Source: Lachnospiraceae bacterium
Lineage (GTDB): Bacteria; Bacillota; Clostridia; Lachnospirales; Lachnospiraceae
Length of the DNA stretch: 64,000 nt
Reading direction: 5' to 3'
Assembly: GCA_015057035.1 (NCBI GenBank)
Contig: SVFC01000012.1
Coordinates: 1-64,000 of the forward strand
The number at the start of each line of letters is the position of its first letter. Position 1 is the stretch's first letter. The notes beneath the pieces were generated by a model. That model made no database searches. It saw only the letters and a program-made list of their open reading frames with translations, and was not told where the DNA came from. Position numbers and translations under genes: made by a program. Shown one piece after another: positions 35,201 through 43,468 of this stretch.

Positions 35201-36850
35201 TGTGGTATTGTCTGCTTTGCCAGCAAAACCACCTACATTACTAGTTCCATCCACTTTTACTGCGGCAAAACTATTTGTTACTGTAGAGTTAGAAATAGTA
35301 CCTGCAATACCACCTATATATTCGCCACCCATGACGCATAACTGGTCATATCGGCGTTCCATTTCATTGTTATAATTGTTGTCCTCTATGCTTGTCAAAG
35401 CATAATGCTTAGAACCATCTGTCGTACTCAGATATATGCCACAATTGCTGATGGAACATGTCGTTGCTTTACCAACAAGTCCACCAACCACATGTCTGTC
35501 TCCACCATCTACTTTAATATCTTCCACGAACAAATTCGTAAAAGAAACGTTCTGTGCTTCTGAAAACAATCCTACGGTTCCATCTGTACCAATGATTACC
35601 AGATTCTTAAGTTTATGGTTTAGACCATCAATAATAGTAGAATCCGTACCACCTGTATTCACAAAAAGATTTGTGTTTTTCATTGGCGCAAGGGATGCAA
35701 CCGGGCTCTCCGTGGAGCCTTTGCCCACATATACACCAGCAGCCCAAGCATATTCTTTTTCCTTAAAATCTATATTCTCTACAAGTTTAATGGCGTACGA
35801 CTGTCTGCTGTCTGCCTGAAAATATGTATCATTAAGGTTTCTCAAATGACGAATTGCACTAATTTGAACAACCTTTTGTGATTGGGCATCGCTTACGTTT
35901 GCGAACAAACTATTGGTATGCATTACTGCAGAATCTTCTACACAATCGTCTGAGCCATGTTTAAAATGGCTTGCAACCTGAATGGATAAATTATCCCCTT
36001 CATTCAGCACACCACCCGTAATCTCTTTGAAACTATATCCTGCTTCCATACTGTCTAGTAACAGATAGAAGTCAAATCTCTCTCCATGATTAATAACAAA
36101 ATCATCTTCTGTAAAGGTAACTGTTGTTCCCTGCTCATCTGTAATCGTACATGTAATGCTAAGTGCTTCTCCATAATATCTGGATAAACGTGGAGAATCC
36201 TCGTAGCTAACCTTCACATAAAGTTCTTCCTCATTAATCACAGACACCTGCTGATTCAGCGCAAATACCGTGGAAACAGATGTATCTGCATCACCGCCAA
36301 AATATCCAAGCATATCTGACATACGTTCCGCTCTGCTTCTGTTAAGCAAATTTGAAATCTGGTTCGCATAACTAATCTGAACCTCTGATTCCCAATAAAA
36401 AACGCCGTATATGTCACCAGTTTGTGGATTTAATTCAATCAAATAGTTTCCTGGTATGGTGGAAATGTTCGCATTTTTATCGAACATTTCATCCAGAATT
36501 GGATCTCCCTTTACCAGGTAACATAACTGTTGCCAGCCATCCCCTTTTTCATCCACGTTATAGTCCTGAGGCATTGCCGTCAGGAAACGATGGCTGTAAT
36601 CCGCCCGCATTTTTTCATAGAACTGTGTCAAGTCACCTTCAATGCCTTTGGCAGATAACTGATACTGCGCTTCCAGATAGATAATCTTGGAATACTTATC
36701 TACCTCTGTCATCTTAAGACTCTTGTTCCAGTTCGAAATAGACAAAAAGGAGACAGCAAACAAAATAACCGTAATAGCCATAGCTATTAAGATTTCCTGC
36801 AAAGTAAATGCACGATTATCTCTTAACTTGCATCGAATATGATTACGCAT
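32234..36850 (-). CDS. giant prepilin-like GLUG-repeat protein, candidate pilus-tip adhesin
   Basis: A 1538-residue protein. It begins with a prepilin leader and hydrophobic helix (residues about 13-37: NRAFTLQEILIAMAITVI), with Ala in place of Gly before the cut site. A mixed beta domain follows (to about 330). A first block of GLUG-type repeats with the pattern GGFxG...NCY is at about 440-640 and a second at about 1090-1240. A Thr/Glu/Pro/Gly hexapeptide linker lies at about 1358-1382. It ends in a C-terminal domain of about 150 residues. GLUG repeats form beta-solenoids in surface adhesins. As the first gene of the pilus cluster it is probably the exposed tip subunit. The ligand is unknown. 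Confidence 0.75.
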   Translation of the reverse strand: MRNHIRCKLRDNRAFTLQEILIAMAITVILFAVSFLSISNWNKSLKMTEVDKYSKIIYLEAQYQLSAKGIEGDLTQFYEKMRADYSHRFLTAMPQDYNVDEKGDGWQQLCYLVKGDPILDEMFDKNANISTIPGNYLIELNPQTGDIYGVFYWESEVQISYANQISNLLNRSRAERMSDMLGYFGGDADTSVSTVFALNQQVSVINEEELYVKVSYEDSPRLSRYYGEALSITCTITDEQGTTVTFTEDDFVINHGERFDFYLLLDSMEAGYSFKEITGGVLNEGDNLSIQVASHFKHGSDDCVEDSAVMHTNSLFANVSDAQSQKVVQISAIRHLRNLNDTYFQADSRQSYAIKLVENIDFKEKEYAWAAGVYVGKGSTESPVASLAPMKNTNLFVNTGGTDSTIIDGLNHKLKNLVIIGTDGTVGLFSEAQNVSFTNLFVEDIKVDGGDRHVVGGLVGKATTCSISNCGIYLSTTDGSKHYALTSIEDNNYNNEMERRYDQLCVMGGEYIGGIAGTISNSTVTNSFAAVKVDGTSNVGGFAGKADNTTFTNCYASGDVYAGTNTGGGMIGQADNITATNCYTTGNLYVAASAGGFVGKSSNSQYTNCNVYGEILNLDGTGVSLQGGGFVSNSYSNDVFTDCKYLQQESYNDSGLSNPATIIKQGYTPFLASGDDKISTGMTHSYAASLIYSAFPFQSVTGSHYGNWPSQYRINTSLVYYEVYKDGTYGYYCVTTLTDEAAEGDNTIWVLDTLKDMECVEDGYALLSMYNLASFKYNLYIGSVATPDAEHTGVTLNVVDAYSTNYEKEAVRLRQQGALVFNGYSEQRENYDGMTPTDYFVADGMYLYQLPYGLQCTERSNVDNFYDRFVVYNGLPKTSTGVGTTPVVGGSTVEDGVSFFYCPHFAKTAVNPNIDVDENEGDGDATNVTLKNPSYVYVRSARHLNALGRNNYYWNKRGGYLGALNYVQEININFGTYNKTYCGQNFDLMDMNASYRNVPIGEPANVNSASQFRHSYDGQGNQIIDFCVKSSNQFVGLFGEIETATIKNIHMTVSEEGKGQIICNFKTGSEGLKAGVGGLIGLSYMNQNTVENCTVSGYTVAFELSSANNNKQFWGVAMGGLVGFNMSDITNCSAENDVVLKVTAGFQTTQPVFMGGLAGSSFFGTLSDSYAGGTINISNSGNYNLGNKVAIGGVCPGYFYTWFKSKETDEAELTGDYFTNSDLKGTYKNLYSYTTILASASHYDYLIGSVGALAIADSYTDKSSHVNAAIFSMDNCYYVTDGFEGKTIHSKDESEDALTVEELANLTFANSGKAHATNSFPVNTELIGTAYPFPAFVKNAEGEFVHYGDWSAEGVEEGGATEEPGSTEEPGGTEEPGGTEEPVEPEEPERSDYYHPDLGNNNYVGVFYYELYEDGTYGIYAEGYHSGLSTDGNAIELMNTLGATSESVQERGYGVFYKTSNYWGVSTRRNSRNYTDIDEYGTAMNIEDDNLSEYDFRKVSVGGGTTDYTLYLKYSTSFWNSKTYTVTIESNEVANARP
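32706..32777 (-). repeat. four 18-bp tandem repeats in the GLUG prepilin
   Basis: Four head-to-tail 18-bp units (32706-32723, -32741, -32759, -32777) differ by a few bases and encode the hexapeptide (A/S/G)TEEPG. The reading frame is kept, so changes in copy number would only lengthen or shorten the stalk between the solenoid and the C-terminal domain. Confidence 0.85.
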
Positions 36851-36885
36851 GCTTTTCTCCTTTCTGTAAAAATCATAATTAATAT

Positions 36886-39282
36886 CTAGTGTACTGGACT
36901 TCTGCTATCGTGACAGGTAAAGTAAATCACCTGATATTCTTCCGATACGGATAAAAGCAACTGATTACCACAATCTACTTTTTCCTGGTCCAAATTCACG
37001 AATGGGTCATCTAAAATGAGGAATGGTTTTTCCTCTGTATACATGGCATCTACTAATGCAAGACGCATACAGACACCGATTAAGTCCTGATATCCAGCAG
37101 ATAACCATTTGGTTTCTCGCAGTTCTCCATATTCGCGAACCTTGAGATTGATATTGGCATCAATCATCCATTCCCCTCTGTCATCTCCTGTCAGCATCTG
37201 ATAATACTTGGAGAATCCCTTGGCAATTGGTTCCATATAGCGAGCTGTCAGTTGCTCTTTTGCTTTCTGAAGGAAATCATGAGTCACACTTACAAGATTA
37301 TATGTACGAATATCTCTCTCCTGGTTCTCACGCATCTCAGCCAATTCCTGAAGTTTCTCATCACGCAGATCCAACTGCTCCTGCAGATCCTCTAACTGTT
37401 TGCCATACTGTGCGCGGGTGACTTTTAATTCTTCTATACTCTTATCGGCTTCTTCGATCATATGATTGAGTTCCATTACGGAATATGGACAACGAATCTC
37501 TCTCGTCCAAAAACTCTTATCCTGTCTCTGTTCAAAAGCCTCTTTTCTCTTAACGCTTTCTGTATATGCCTGCTCCGCCATCTTGCACTCTGTAGCTTTA
37601 TTTGTAAGCATTGCAAGAGTAGATGCTATATCCCCATCCATAGCAAGCTGATATTCCTTCGCAAATGTCATAATCGCAGTTTGTAGACGATTGGTGTTAC
37701 CCTCTTCAGCCATAAGACTATTCTGTCTTGTCTCTAAACGTTCAAATTCACGCACTTGACTCTTAAGCTCATACAATCGAGACTGGTAGTCTTTTACTTC
37801 ACAGTAAACATGGTAATTTCCAAGGAATTCACCGATTGTAGCATTCACCTGGCGAACATTTTCTTTCATTTCCTTAATGGCAGACGCAAGACTTGTGAAT
37901 TGATTTTCCAATTCATCTCTTTCTGCTTCAGTGATTTCTATCCACTGACGTTTTGCATTTTTCTTCTTAATCGCAAGAACTACTCCAATAATCAGGAATA
38001 ATACCCCAAGCCCTGCCGTACCGCCGGCAGCAATGGTAATCATTGTAGCTGATATCCCTGCAATCCATTTGAAATAATATGCTGCATATACACCAGCACC
38101 AGCCAGAATCAGTCCAATGCTAAGGGCAATGAACACCTTGTGCCCGGAGCCAAATTTAGGCATTTCTACTTCTCTATCCAGTTCTACGTCATACATGGAC
38201 AGCGTCGCCTCCTGGCGGGCAATCTCTTCCTTCTGCTTATCCACCTCAGTCAACATAGAAATAGCAGCGTCTATGCGTTCATCTGAAGGTTTATCTTCTG
38301 CAAACATGTCTTTTAATGCATTCCAGGATTCCTGTTCTGCTGAAGTAAAACTCTGGTTGCGAATTGCAATCCTTGCCTCTTCCAATAAACGAGCATTCTG
38401 AGTTTGTTCTTCCAATTCCTGCTTGCTTGGGACGGTAGTTGGAAAAACAGACTTAAAGCTCTCTACCACCTGTTCCTTTGCTTCCACATCCTGAACCAAA
38501 GCATCATACTGAGCATATAATTCCTTACGACGTGCATCATCGCTGGCGATTACAAGAGCCGCAGCATAGTCTTTACGAATATTTTGCATCTCCTGAATTC
38601 GTTCCTGGGTTTTCGCTTCCATAGCTTTAACCCCCTGCAAGCCTTCCTCCGCTGAATCAAAGGTGCGGATTTCCTGCTCCATTTGAGTGATTAAGCCTTT
38701 TCTTTTTTTGATACTTCCCGTTACACGGTCTGGCGTTAACTGAAGAAGCAGTGCTTTCATACGACTGCTGGTTGCTTCAAAATTATTGATATCATCTGTG
38801 TTTTCAGCCAAATTGCCAAGCTTCGCATTAATGCTATCGGAAGCGGCACTGGCACAGTCATTTTGCGCGATATAGATACTTCTCTTAAAAGAAGCACTGT
38901 CTAATTCAAACAGTTCTACACCAATCTCTTCGGTATAATCTTCACATTCCAAATTGGTGCTCAAGTCGTACAGATGGAATTCATCCTGTTTCTCAGTACG
39001 TCCGAAACTACGGCTGATACGGTAGATTCGTCCTTCCACTTCAAAATCAAGTTCTCCACCGAAGGCCCCACCTTGCCATGGGCGATAGATATTTCTCTCT
39101 TTGTCAAAAGCCTTAGGATCTTTCTTCGCATCCAGACCATAAAACATAGCCTTAAGAAATGCCGCAAGTGTACTTTTACCCCAGGCATTAGATTCATTAA
39201 TTACATTAATTCCTTCCGAGAATTCTACGGAAAGGTTGGAAAGCTTACCGAAATTCTCAATATGACACGCAATTAATCTCAT
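36886..39282 (-). CDS. SbcC/YhaN-like ATPase with membrane hairpin in the coiled coil
   Basis: A 798-residue SMC/Rad50-like ATPase: Walker A in NAWGKST (about 33-39), long coiled coils either side of two adjacent membrane helices (about 380-435), then the signature WLSAGYQDL and Walker B/D-loop LILDDPFVNLD. The membrane hairpin replacing the zinc hook is the hallmark of YhaN-type proteins rather than true SbcC. With its partner phosphoesterase it probably processes DNA ends at the membrane. It overlaps that partner by 4 bp and ends 35 bp before the pilus cluster. Confidence 0.85.
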   Translation of the reverse strand: MRLIACHIENFGKLSNLSVEFSEGINVINESNAWGKSTLAAFLKAMFYGLDAKKDPKAFDKERNIYRPWQGGAFGGELDFEVEGRIYRISRSFGRTEKQDEFHLYDLSTNLECEDYTEEIGVELFELDSASFKRSIYIAQNDCASAASDSINAKLGNLAENTDDINNFEATSSRMKALLLQLTPDRVTGSIKKRKGLITQMEQEIRTFDSAEEGLQGVKAMEAKTQERIQEMQNIRKDYAAALVIASDDARRKELYAQYDALVQDVEAKEQVVESFKSVFPTTVPSKQELEEQTQNARLLEEARIAIRNQSFTSAEQESWNALKDMFAEDKPSDERIDAAISMLTEVDKQKEEIARQEATLSMYDVELDREVEMPKFGSGHKVFIALSIGLILAGAGVYAAYYFKWIAGISATMITIAAGGTAGLGVLFLIIGVVLAIKKKNAKRQWIEITEAERDELENQFTSLASAIKEMKENVRQVNATIGEFLGNYHVYCEVKDYQSRLYELKSQVREFERLETRQNSLMAEEGNTNRLQTAIMTFAKEYQLAMDGDIASTLAMLTNKATECKMAEQAYTESVKRKEAFEQRQDKSFWTREIRCPYSVMELNHMIEEADKSIEELKVTRAQYGKQLEDLQEQLDLRDEKLQELAEMRENQERDIRTYNLVSVTHDFLQKAKEQLTARYMEPIAKGFSKYYQMLTGDDRGEWMIDANINLKVREYGELRETKWLSAGYQDLIGVCMRLALVDAMYTEEKPFLILDDPFVNLDQEKVDCGNQLLLSVSEEYQVIYFTCHDSRSPVH

Positions 39283-40373
39283 AAGCTAATCTCCTCTCCC
39301 TGTAACGCCAGAATTCCTGTACGAATCACCAGCGACTTCTCCTCTTCTGACAGATCTGAAGCCTGTACCAGACGGATAAATTCTCCCTTAAGAGAAATAT
39401 CATTGGCATAATCTGTATAATTAATGAGCAATTTTGTTTCATCATAGATCTTGATGAAATAAAAATATTCTGCAAACTGTTCTGCCAAAAACTCCGTATT
39501 AATCTCGCTCTCCACATCCACTTCTCCCTGAAGCAAAAGTTTCACAAGACTTGTGGATGGAATGCCCGTCTGAGCAATGGTCTGTTCAATTCGCTCAGCA
39601 ACATCCTGTGTGGTATGTACACCAGTTACATCTACTGGCAGGGTATATAAGGTGCGAGCCGCTACAGAAACAAACTCTGTGGTTGCAGTGCGAGTACGTG
39701 TATCAATGTCCAAAACAACGAAACCTTTTGGTCCACATTCATCAAATCCACGACCTTCCAAACAACCTGGATAACAATATACGCCACGATTATCCAGTTG
39801 TTCCATCTGGAACGAATGCACATGTCCTAATGCAAGATAATCAATGTTTTTGTTTTTTAAATCATCCAGACTAATGACTTCTGCATTGTCCTTACTCTTG
39901 TACCCCGCAATCTGTCCATGCATGGTTACAATGTTAAACTTCTCTCCATCTAAAACCAAAGAGTTATATGCAGTTAAGGCGTTCTCTGCATTTAATTCAA
40001 TGCCAGAGATAGCAACCTGGTCATAAGTGTAGGTCACCCAGTTCTCCTGGAACACACAGAGGTTTTCTGGTCTTTCCTCCATTTGACTAAGGAAATTGTT
40101 TGTGTCGTGATTCCCCCTTAAATACAGGAAATCAATCTCAGGATTCTTCCAAATCAAATCTGTAACCAAATTACGTGCTGTAACCGATACATTTCTTGTA
40201 TCAAACATATCTCCTGCAATAATAATGGCTGTCACATGATTGTTTTTGGCATATTCAATCATCTTAGCAAAAGTTCGTAAAATTTCACCTTTACGCTCTC
40301 TCGCCTGATCTTTGGATAGATTCGCAGTCATTTTGGAATCCAAATGCATATCTGCACAATGTATAATCTTCAT
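39279..40373 (-). CDS. SbcD/YhaO-like DNA-repair metallophosphoesterase
   Basis: A 364-residue calcineurin-like nuclease: metal motifs HCADMHLD (about 5-12), AGDMFD, RGNHD, a VTMHGQ motif and LGHVHSF. It is the Mre11-type partner of the following ATPase. Its GAGG ribosome site lies in the loop of a 9-bp AT-rich inverted repeat (40377-40398). It is 28 bp after clpX with no visible terminator between, so a shared transcript is likely. Confidence 0.9.
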   Translation of the reverse strand: MKIIHCADMHLDSKMTANLSKDQARERKGEILRTFAKMIEYAKNNHVTAIIIAGDMFDTRNVSVTARNLVTDLIWKNPEIDFLYLRGNHDTNNFLSQMEERPENLCVFQENWVTYTYDQVAISGIELNAENALTAYNSLVLDGEKFNIVTMHGQIAGYKSKDNAEVISLDDLKNKNIDYLALGHVHSFQMEQLDNRGVYCYPGCLEGRGFDECGPKGFVVLDIDTRTRTATTEFVSVAARTLYTLPVDVTGVHTTQDVAERIEQTIAQTGIPSTSLVKLLLQGEVDVESEINTEFLAEQFAEYFYFIKIYDETKLLINYTDYANDISLKGEFIRLVQASDLSEEEKSLVIRTGILALQGEEISL

Positions 40374-40401
40374 ATTTTATTAAATCCTCATTTAATAATT
40401 G

Positions 40402-41922
40402 TTATTTGCTTTTATCTTCAAGTTCCAGGCAACCTCTCATTTGAATCATTGGTCCACCTTTTTTCTCGATGTAGTCTTTGGTAATGGTTACCATACCGAT
40501 GTTATCATCCTTTGGAATCTCATACATGATATCCAGCATGAATTCTTCGATAATGGCACGAAGAGCACGGGCTCCAACCTTTTTCTCCTTGGCACGCTGC
40601 GCAATGGTGTGAAGCGCTTCCGGTTCAAATTCCAGTCTTACTTCATCCATTGCAAGAAGTTTCTGGTACTGCTTAATAATTGCATTCTTAGGCTCTGTTA
40701 AAATGGATACCAGCATATCTTCTGTTAATGCCTCTAACGAGAATAACATTGGAAGTCGTCCAATAAATTCTGGGATCATACCGAACTTGCGAACATCTTC
40801 TACCGTAACCTGTGTGAGGAGGTTCTCCTCTTTGTCATATTTGTCTTTCAAGTCCGCTTTGAATCCGATAGATGCTGCCTTGTTCAAACGTTCTTTGATG
40901 ATATCCTCCAATCCTGGGAAAGCGCCACCACAGATAAAGAGAATGTTCTTGGTGTTAACCATCGTCATAGGAACCATAGCATTCTTACTGCTTGCACCTA
41001 CTGGCACTTCAATCTCAGCACCTTCTAATAATTTCAGCATCCCCTGCTGTACGGACTCACCGCTAACATCGCGCTGGTTGGTGTTTTTCTTCTTGGCAAT
41101 TTTGTCAATTTCATCGATAAAAATAATGCCGTGTTCTGCACGTTCCACATCATTGTCAGCTGCAGCAAGAAGTTTACTAACAACACTTTCAATGTCATCG
41201 CCAATATATCCAGCTTCTGTCAGTGTGGTTGCATCTGTAATCGCAAGTGGCACATCGAGAAGTCTCGCCAGAGTCTTAACCAAATAAGTCTTACCGGAAC
41301 CTGTAGGTCCAATCATAAGCATATTGGTCTTTTCGATTTCCACGCCATCATCTTCCACTTTGGACATAACACGTTTATAGTGATTGTAAACAGCCACAGA
41401 CATTACCTTCTTGGCATGATCCTGTCCAACCACATATTCATCTAACATTGCTTTGATCTTATGTGGGGCTGGGATAGAATTAATATCCAGCGCTGGTTTT
41501 TCCTTTTTTTCTTCTTTCTTTTTCTTCTTCAAACGCTGACTGTTTGGAATGCCACCTGTCATTCCATCCATGTTCATATTGCCTGTTGGCATACCTCCGA
41601 AGAATCCTGACAAGTCAGACAAATCAATCATGCTGATGTTTGGCATTTTGCCACCACTCATCATATCATTCATATTGAAGTTGCTCATGGAATCGAATGT
41701 ACGCTGCATACAGTCGCTACAAATACAGATTCCCCCCTGCATATGAATCATCTTGCCAGCAGTATGTTCCGGACGGCGACAGATATAACAGATATCTTCA
41801 TAATCCTTGTCATTATTCTTGTCTTCAGTAGCATCTGTATTATTCTGTCCTACAGTAGTTGCGTCTATATTTTCTCCCTGTTCAAGGTTTTCTGATGTCA
41901 TTAAATCATCTCTTTCTTCCAT
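40402..41922 (-). CDS. clpX: ClpX, ATPase of the ClpXP protease, with long inter-domain insert
   Basis: A 506-residue unfoldase, about 80 longer than most ClpX. An acidic N-terminal tail (1-42) precedes the zinc-binding domain (Cys45, Cys48, Cys68, Cys71). An unusual linker (about 75-145), rich in Met, Gly and Asn, is followed by a Lys-rich run. The AAA core has Walker A GPTGSGKT (205-212), Walker B GIIFIDEID, the ClpP-docking IGF loop (in AASIGFKAD) and a C-terminal sensor-2 domain. All parts needed for ClpP partnership are present. It has a strong SigA promoter. No clpP is in the window. Confidence 0.93.
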   Translation of the reverse strand: MEERDDLMTSENLEQGENIDATTVGQNNTDATEDKNNDKDYEDICYICRRPEHTAGKMIHMQGGICICSDCMQRTFDSMSNFNMNDMMSGGKMPNISMIDLSDLSGFFGGMPTGNMNMDGMTGGIPNSQRLKKKKKEEKKEKPALDINSIPAPHKIKAMLDEYVVGQDHAKKVMSVAVYNHYKRVMSKVEDDGVEIEKTNMLMIGPTGSGKTYLVKTLARLLDVPLAITDATTLTEAGYIGDDIESVVSKLLAAADNDVERAEHGIIFIDEIDKIAKKKNTNQRDVSGESVQQGMLKLLEGAEIEVPVGASSKNAMVPMTMVNTKNILFICGGAFPGLEDIIKERLNKAASIGFKADLKDKYDKEENLLTQVTVEDVRKFGMIPEFIGRLPMLFSLEALTEDMLVSILTEPKNAIIKQYQKLLAMDEVRLEFEPEALHTIAQRAKEKKVGARALRAIIEEFMLDIMYEIPKDDNIGMVTITKDYIEKKGGPMIQMRGCLELEDKSK

Positions 41923-41962
41923 AATTTTCTTGTACCTCTCTAAAATTGCATATACATAGTTT

Positions 41963-41991
41963 ATTATAGCATTTTATTGTTGTAATCTCAA
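41963..41991 (-). promoter_or_regulatory. SigA promoter of clpX
   Basis: On the minus strand, TTGAGA (41986-41991) and a perfect TATAAT (41963-41968) are separated by 17 bp and preceded by TGC. It may also feed the sbcD/sbcC-like genes and the pilus cluster, because no terminator is seen before 22940. Confidence 0.8.
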
Positions 41992-42007
41992 TGTTTTCAC
42001 TTGTATA

Positions 42008-42037
42008 CACGCAAAAAAATACCACTTTTTTTGCGTG
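42008..42037. terminator. AT-rich hairpin between GH27 gene and clpX promoter
   Basis: A 12-bp perfect stem (42008-42019 with 42026-42037) with a 6-nt loop and T-runs on the plus side. It probably acts as a second barrier after the GH27 terminator. Confidence 0.6.
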
Positions 42038-42055
42038 TTTTTTCGTTATTTTTGC

Positions 42056-42089
42056 AAAAAGTAAGAAGCCCTATCACTAGGGCTTCTTA
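42056..42089 (-). terminator. terminator of GH43-GH27 operon
   Basis: An 11-bp stem (42062-42072 with 42079-42089) with a 6-nt loop, followed on the minus strand by CTTTTT. It lies 23 bp beyond the GH27 stop. Confidence 0.85.
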
Positions 42090-42111
42090 GGGGAGAGAGT
42101 ATAAAAAGAAA

Positions 42112-43428
42112 TTAAAAGCGTCGAATTAATTTCACACCATGAGGTGGAAGTTCGCTTTTAAACGAATTAGCATTAGAATCATAGGTTTCATTACTCCAAA
42201 TTTCCACTGCCTCTTTGCAGTTTACTGGAAAAACGCCATCCTGGTACATAGAAGCACATTCCTCTACAGATACTTCTACTTCCTGTGTCTCATTCATGAG
42301 ATTAAAAATAGCCACATAACTTTCCTGAGTCTTAGAATTTACAGAACACCATGCACATTTTTTCTTATCACGGTATACCTGTTTAGAAATAAAATCTCCA
42401 TTTAATAAATTAAGCAGTTGCTCATTTCTAAGCAATGACACTGTCCAGTCATCCATTTGGGTCATTTCTGCCCCTAACATAAGTGGCGAGCCAAAGATAC
42501 ACCACAGACTCATCATGGTCTTCTGCTCTTCTCTGGTAAAGAGACAATCTCTTTCTGCGCCGAAATGTTTTCCGACTTTTCCAAGTGGTAACATATCGCA
42601 ATCTGGATAACAGCCGCAGGATACATGGTTCTGCCATTTTTCGCAGCGGTCGAACATATAGTTTAAGGTGTCCCAGTTATCCCAGAAATCATCGGTAATA
42701 CGCCACATATTAGCATATTTTTCGTAGTGCCATGCTTCTTCAATCAATGCTGGTCCTGGTGAAAGGCTAAGCACAATTGGTCTGCCACATTTTACGATAG
42801 CTTTGTGAAGCATTTCGATTTCATGGCGAGCGGAATACTGGCGTTCTCTATATAGATTTGTATTACAAATATCATCACATTTAATGTAATCCACACCCCA
42901 GGAAGCATACAATTCCAGAATGGAATCATAATATTTCTGTCCTGCTTCGCAATCTCTCACACCATACATATCTGGATTCCAACCACAGATGGAAGAAGGA
43001 TCTGCAACCATATCTGCAGTCACATCACTTCCTAAAATCGGAAGGTGTTTCTCTGCTGCACTTCTTGGAATACCACGCATAATGTGAATACCAAATTTTA
43101 ATCCCATATCATGAATTTTATCTGCTAATGGCTTAAATCCCGCGCCATTTGCAGAGGATGGAAATTTATCCAGGCATGGAAGAAGTCTTCCATATTCATC
43201 CATTTCGTTTTTTCCAAACGGAATGTACTGGAATCTATCTCTCATGGTCGCAGTATTATATGCATACCACTGAATATCTACTACGATATATTCCCAACCA
43301 TACTGCTTCAGGTTCTTCGCCATATATTCTGCATTGGCCAGAACATCCTTCTCTGTTACGTTGGTATCATAATAATCGTAACTGTTCCACCCCATCGGTG
43401 GACGTGTTGCAAAACCGTTTTTGTTCAT
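42112..43428 (-). CDS. GH27 family glycoside hydrolase (alpha-galactosidase / beta-L-arabinopyranosidase-like)
   Basis: A 438-residue cytoplasmic enzyme with a (beta/alpha)8 barrel and a C-terminal beta domain. Family marks: PPMGWNSYDYY at 10-20, the nucleophile in YIKCDD (Asp185) and the acid/base in RITDDFWDNW (about Asp247). The usual sugar-binding DDCW motif is changed to DIQW (51-54), losing one of two Asp residues that grip galactose. This could favour a pentopyranose such as L-arabinopyranose. It follows the GH43 gene by 40 bp and shares its regulator, which fits arabinan or arabinogalactan use. No signal peptide, so it would act on imported oligosaccharides. Confidence 0.85.
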   Translation of the reverse strand: MNKNGFATRPPMGWNSYDYYDTNVTEKDVLANAEYMAKNLKQYGWEYIVVDIQWYAYNTATMRDRFQYIPFGKNEMDEYGRLLPCLDKFPSSANGAGFKPLADKIHDMGLKFGIHIMRGIPRSAAEKHLPILGSDVTADMVADPSSICGWNPDMYGVRDCEAGQKYYDSILELYASWGVDYIKCDDICNTNLYRERQYSARHEIEMLHKAIVKCGRPIVLSLSPGPALIEEAWHYEKYANMWRITDDFWDNWDTLNYMFDRCEKWQNHVSCGCYPDCDMLPLGKVGKHFGAERDCLFTREEQKTMMSLWCIFGSPLMLGAEMTQMDDWTVSLLRNEQLLNLLNGDFISKQVYRDKKKCAWCSVNSKTQESYVAIFNLMNETQEVEVSVEECASMYQDGVFPVNCKEAVEIWSNETYDSNANSFKSELPPHGVKLIRRF

Positions 43429-43468
43429 AATTTTTTATATCCCCCTTTTCTCTGTCGAACTTTGCGCA

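Noticed and set aside
40377-40398. AT-rich inverted repeat between clpX and the sbcD-like gene as a terminator
   Set aside because: It has no GC pairs of note and no T-tract, and it carries the next gene's GAGG in its loop, so it is unlikely to stop transcription.
42008-42037. Riboswitch-like element upstream of clpX
   Set aside because: It is a simple AT stem that lies upstream of the clpX promoter, so it is not in the clpX transcript.
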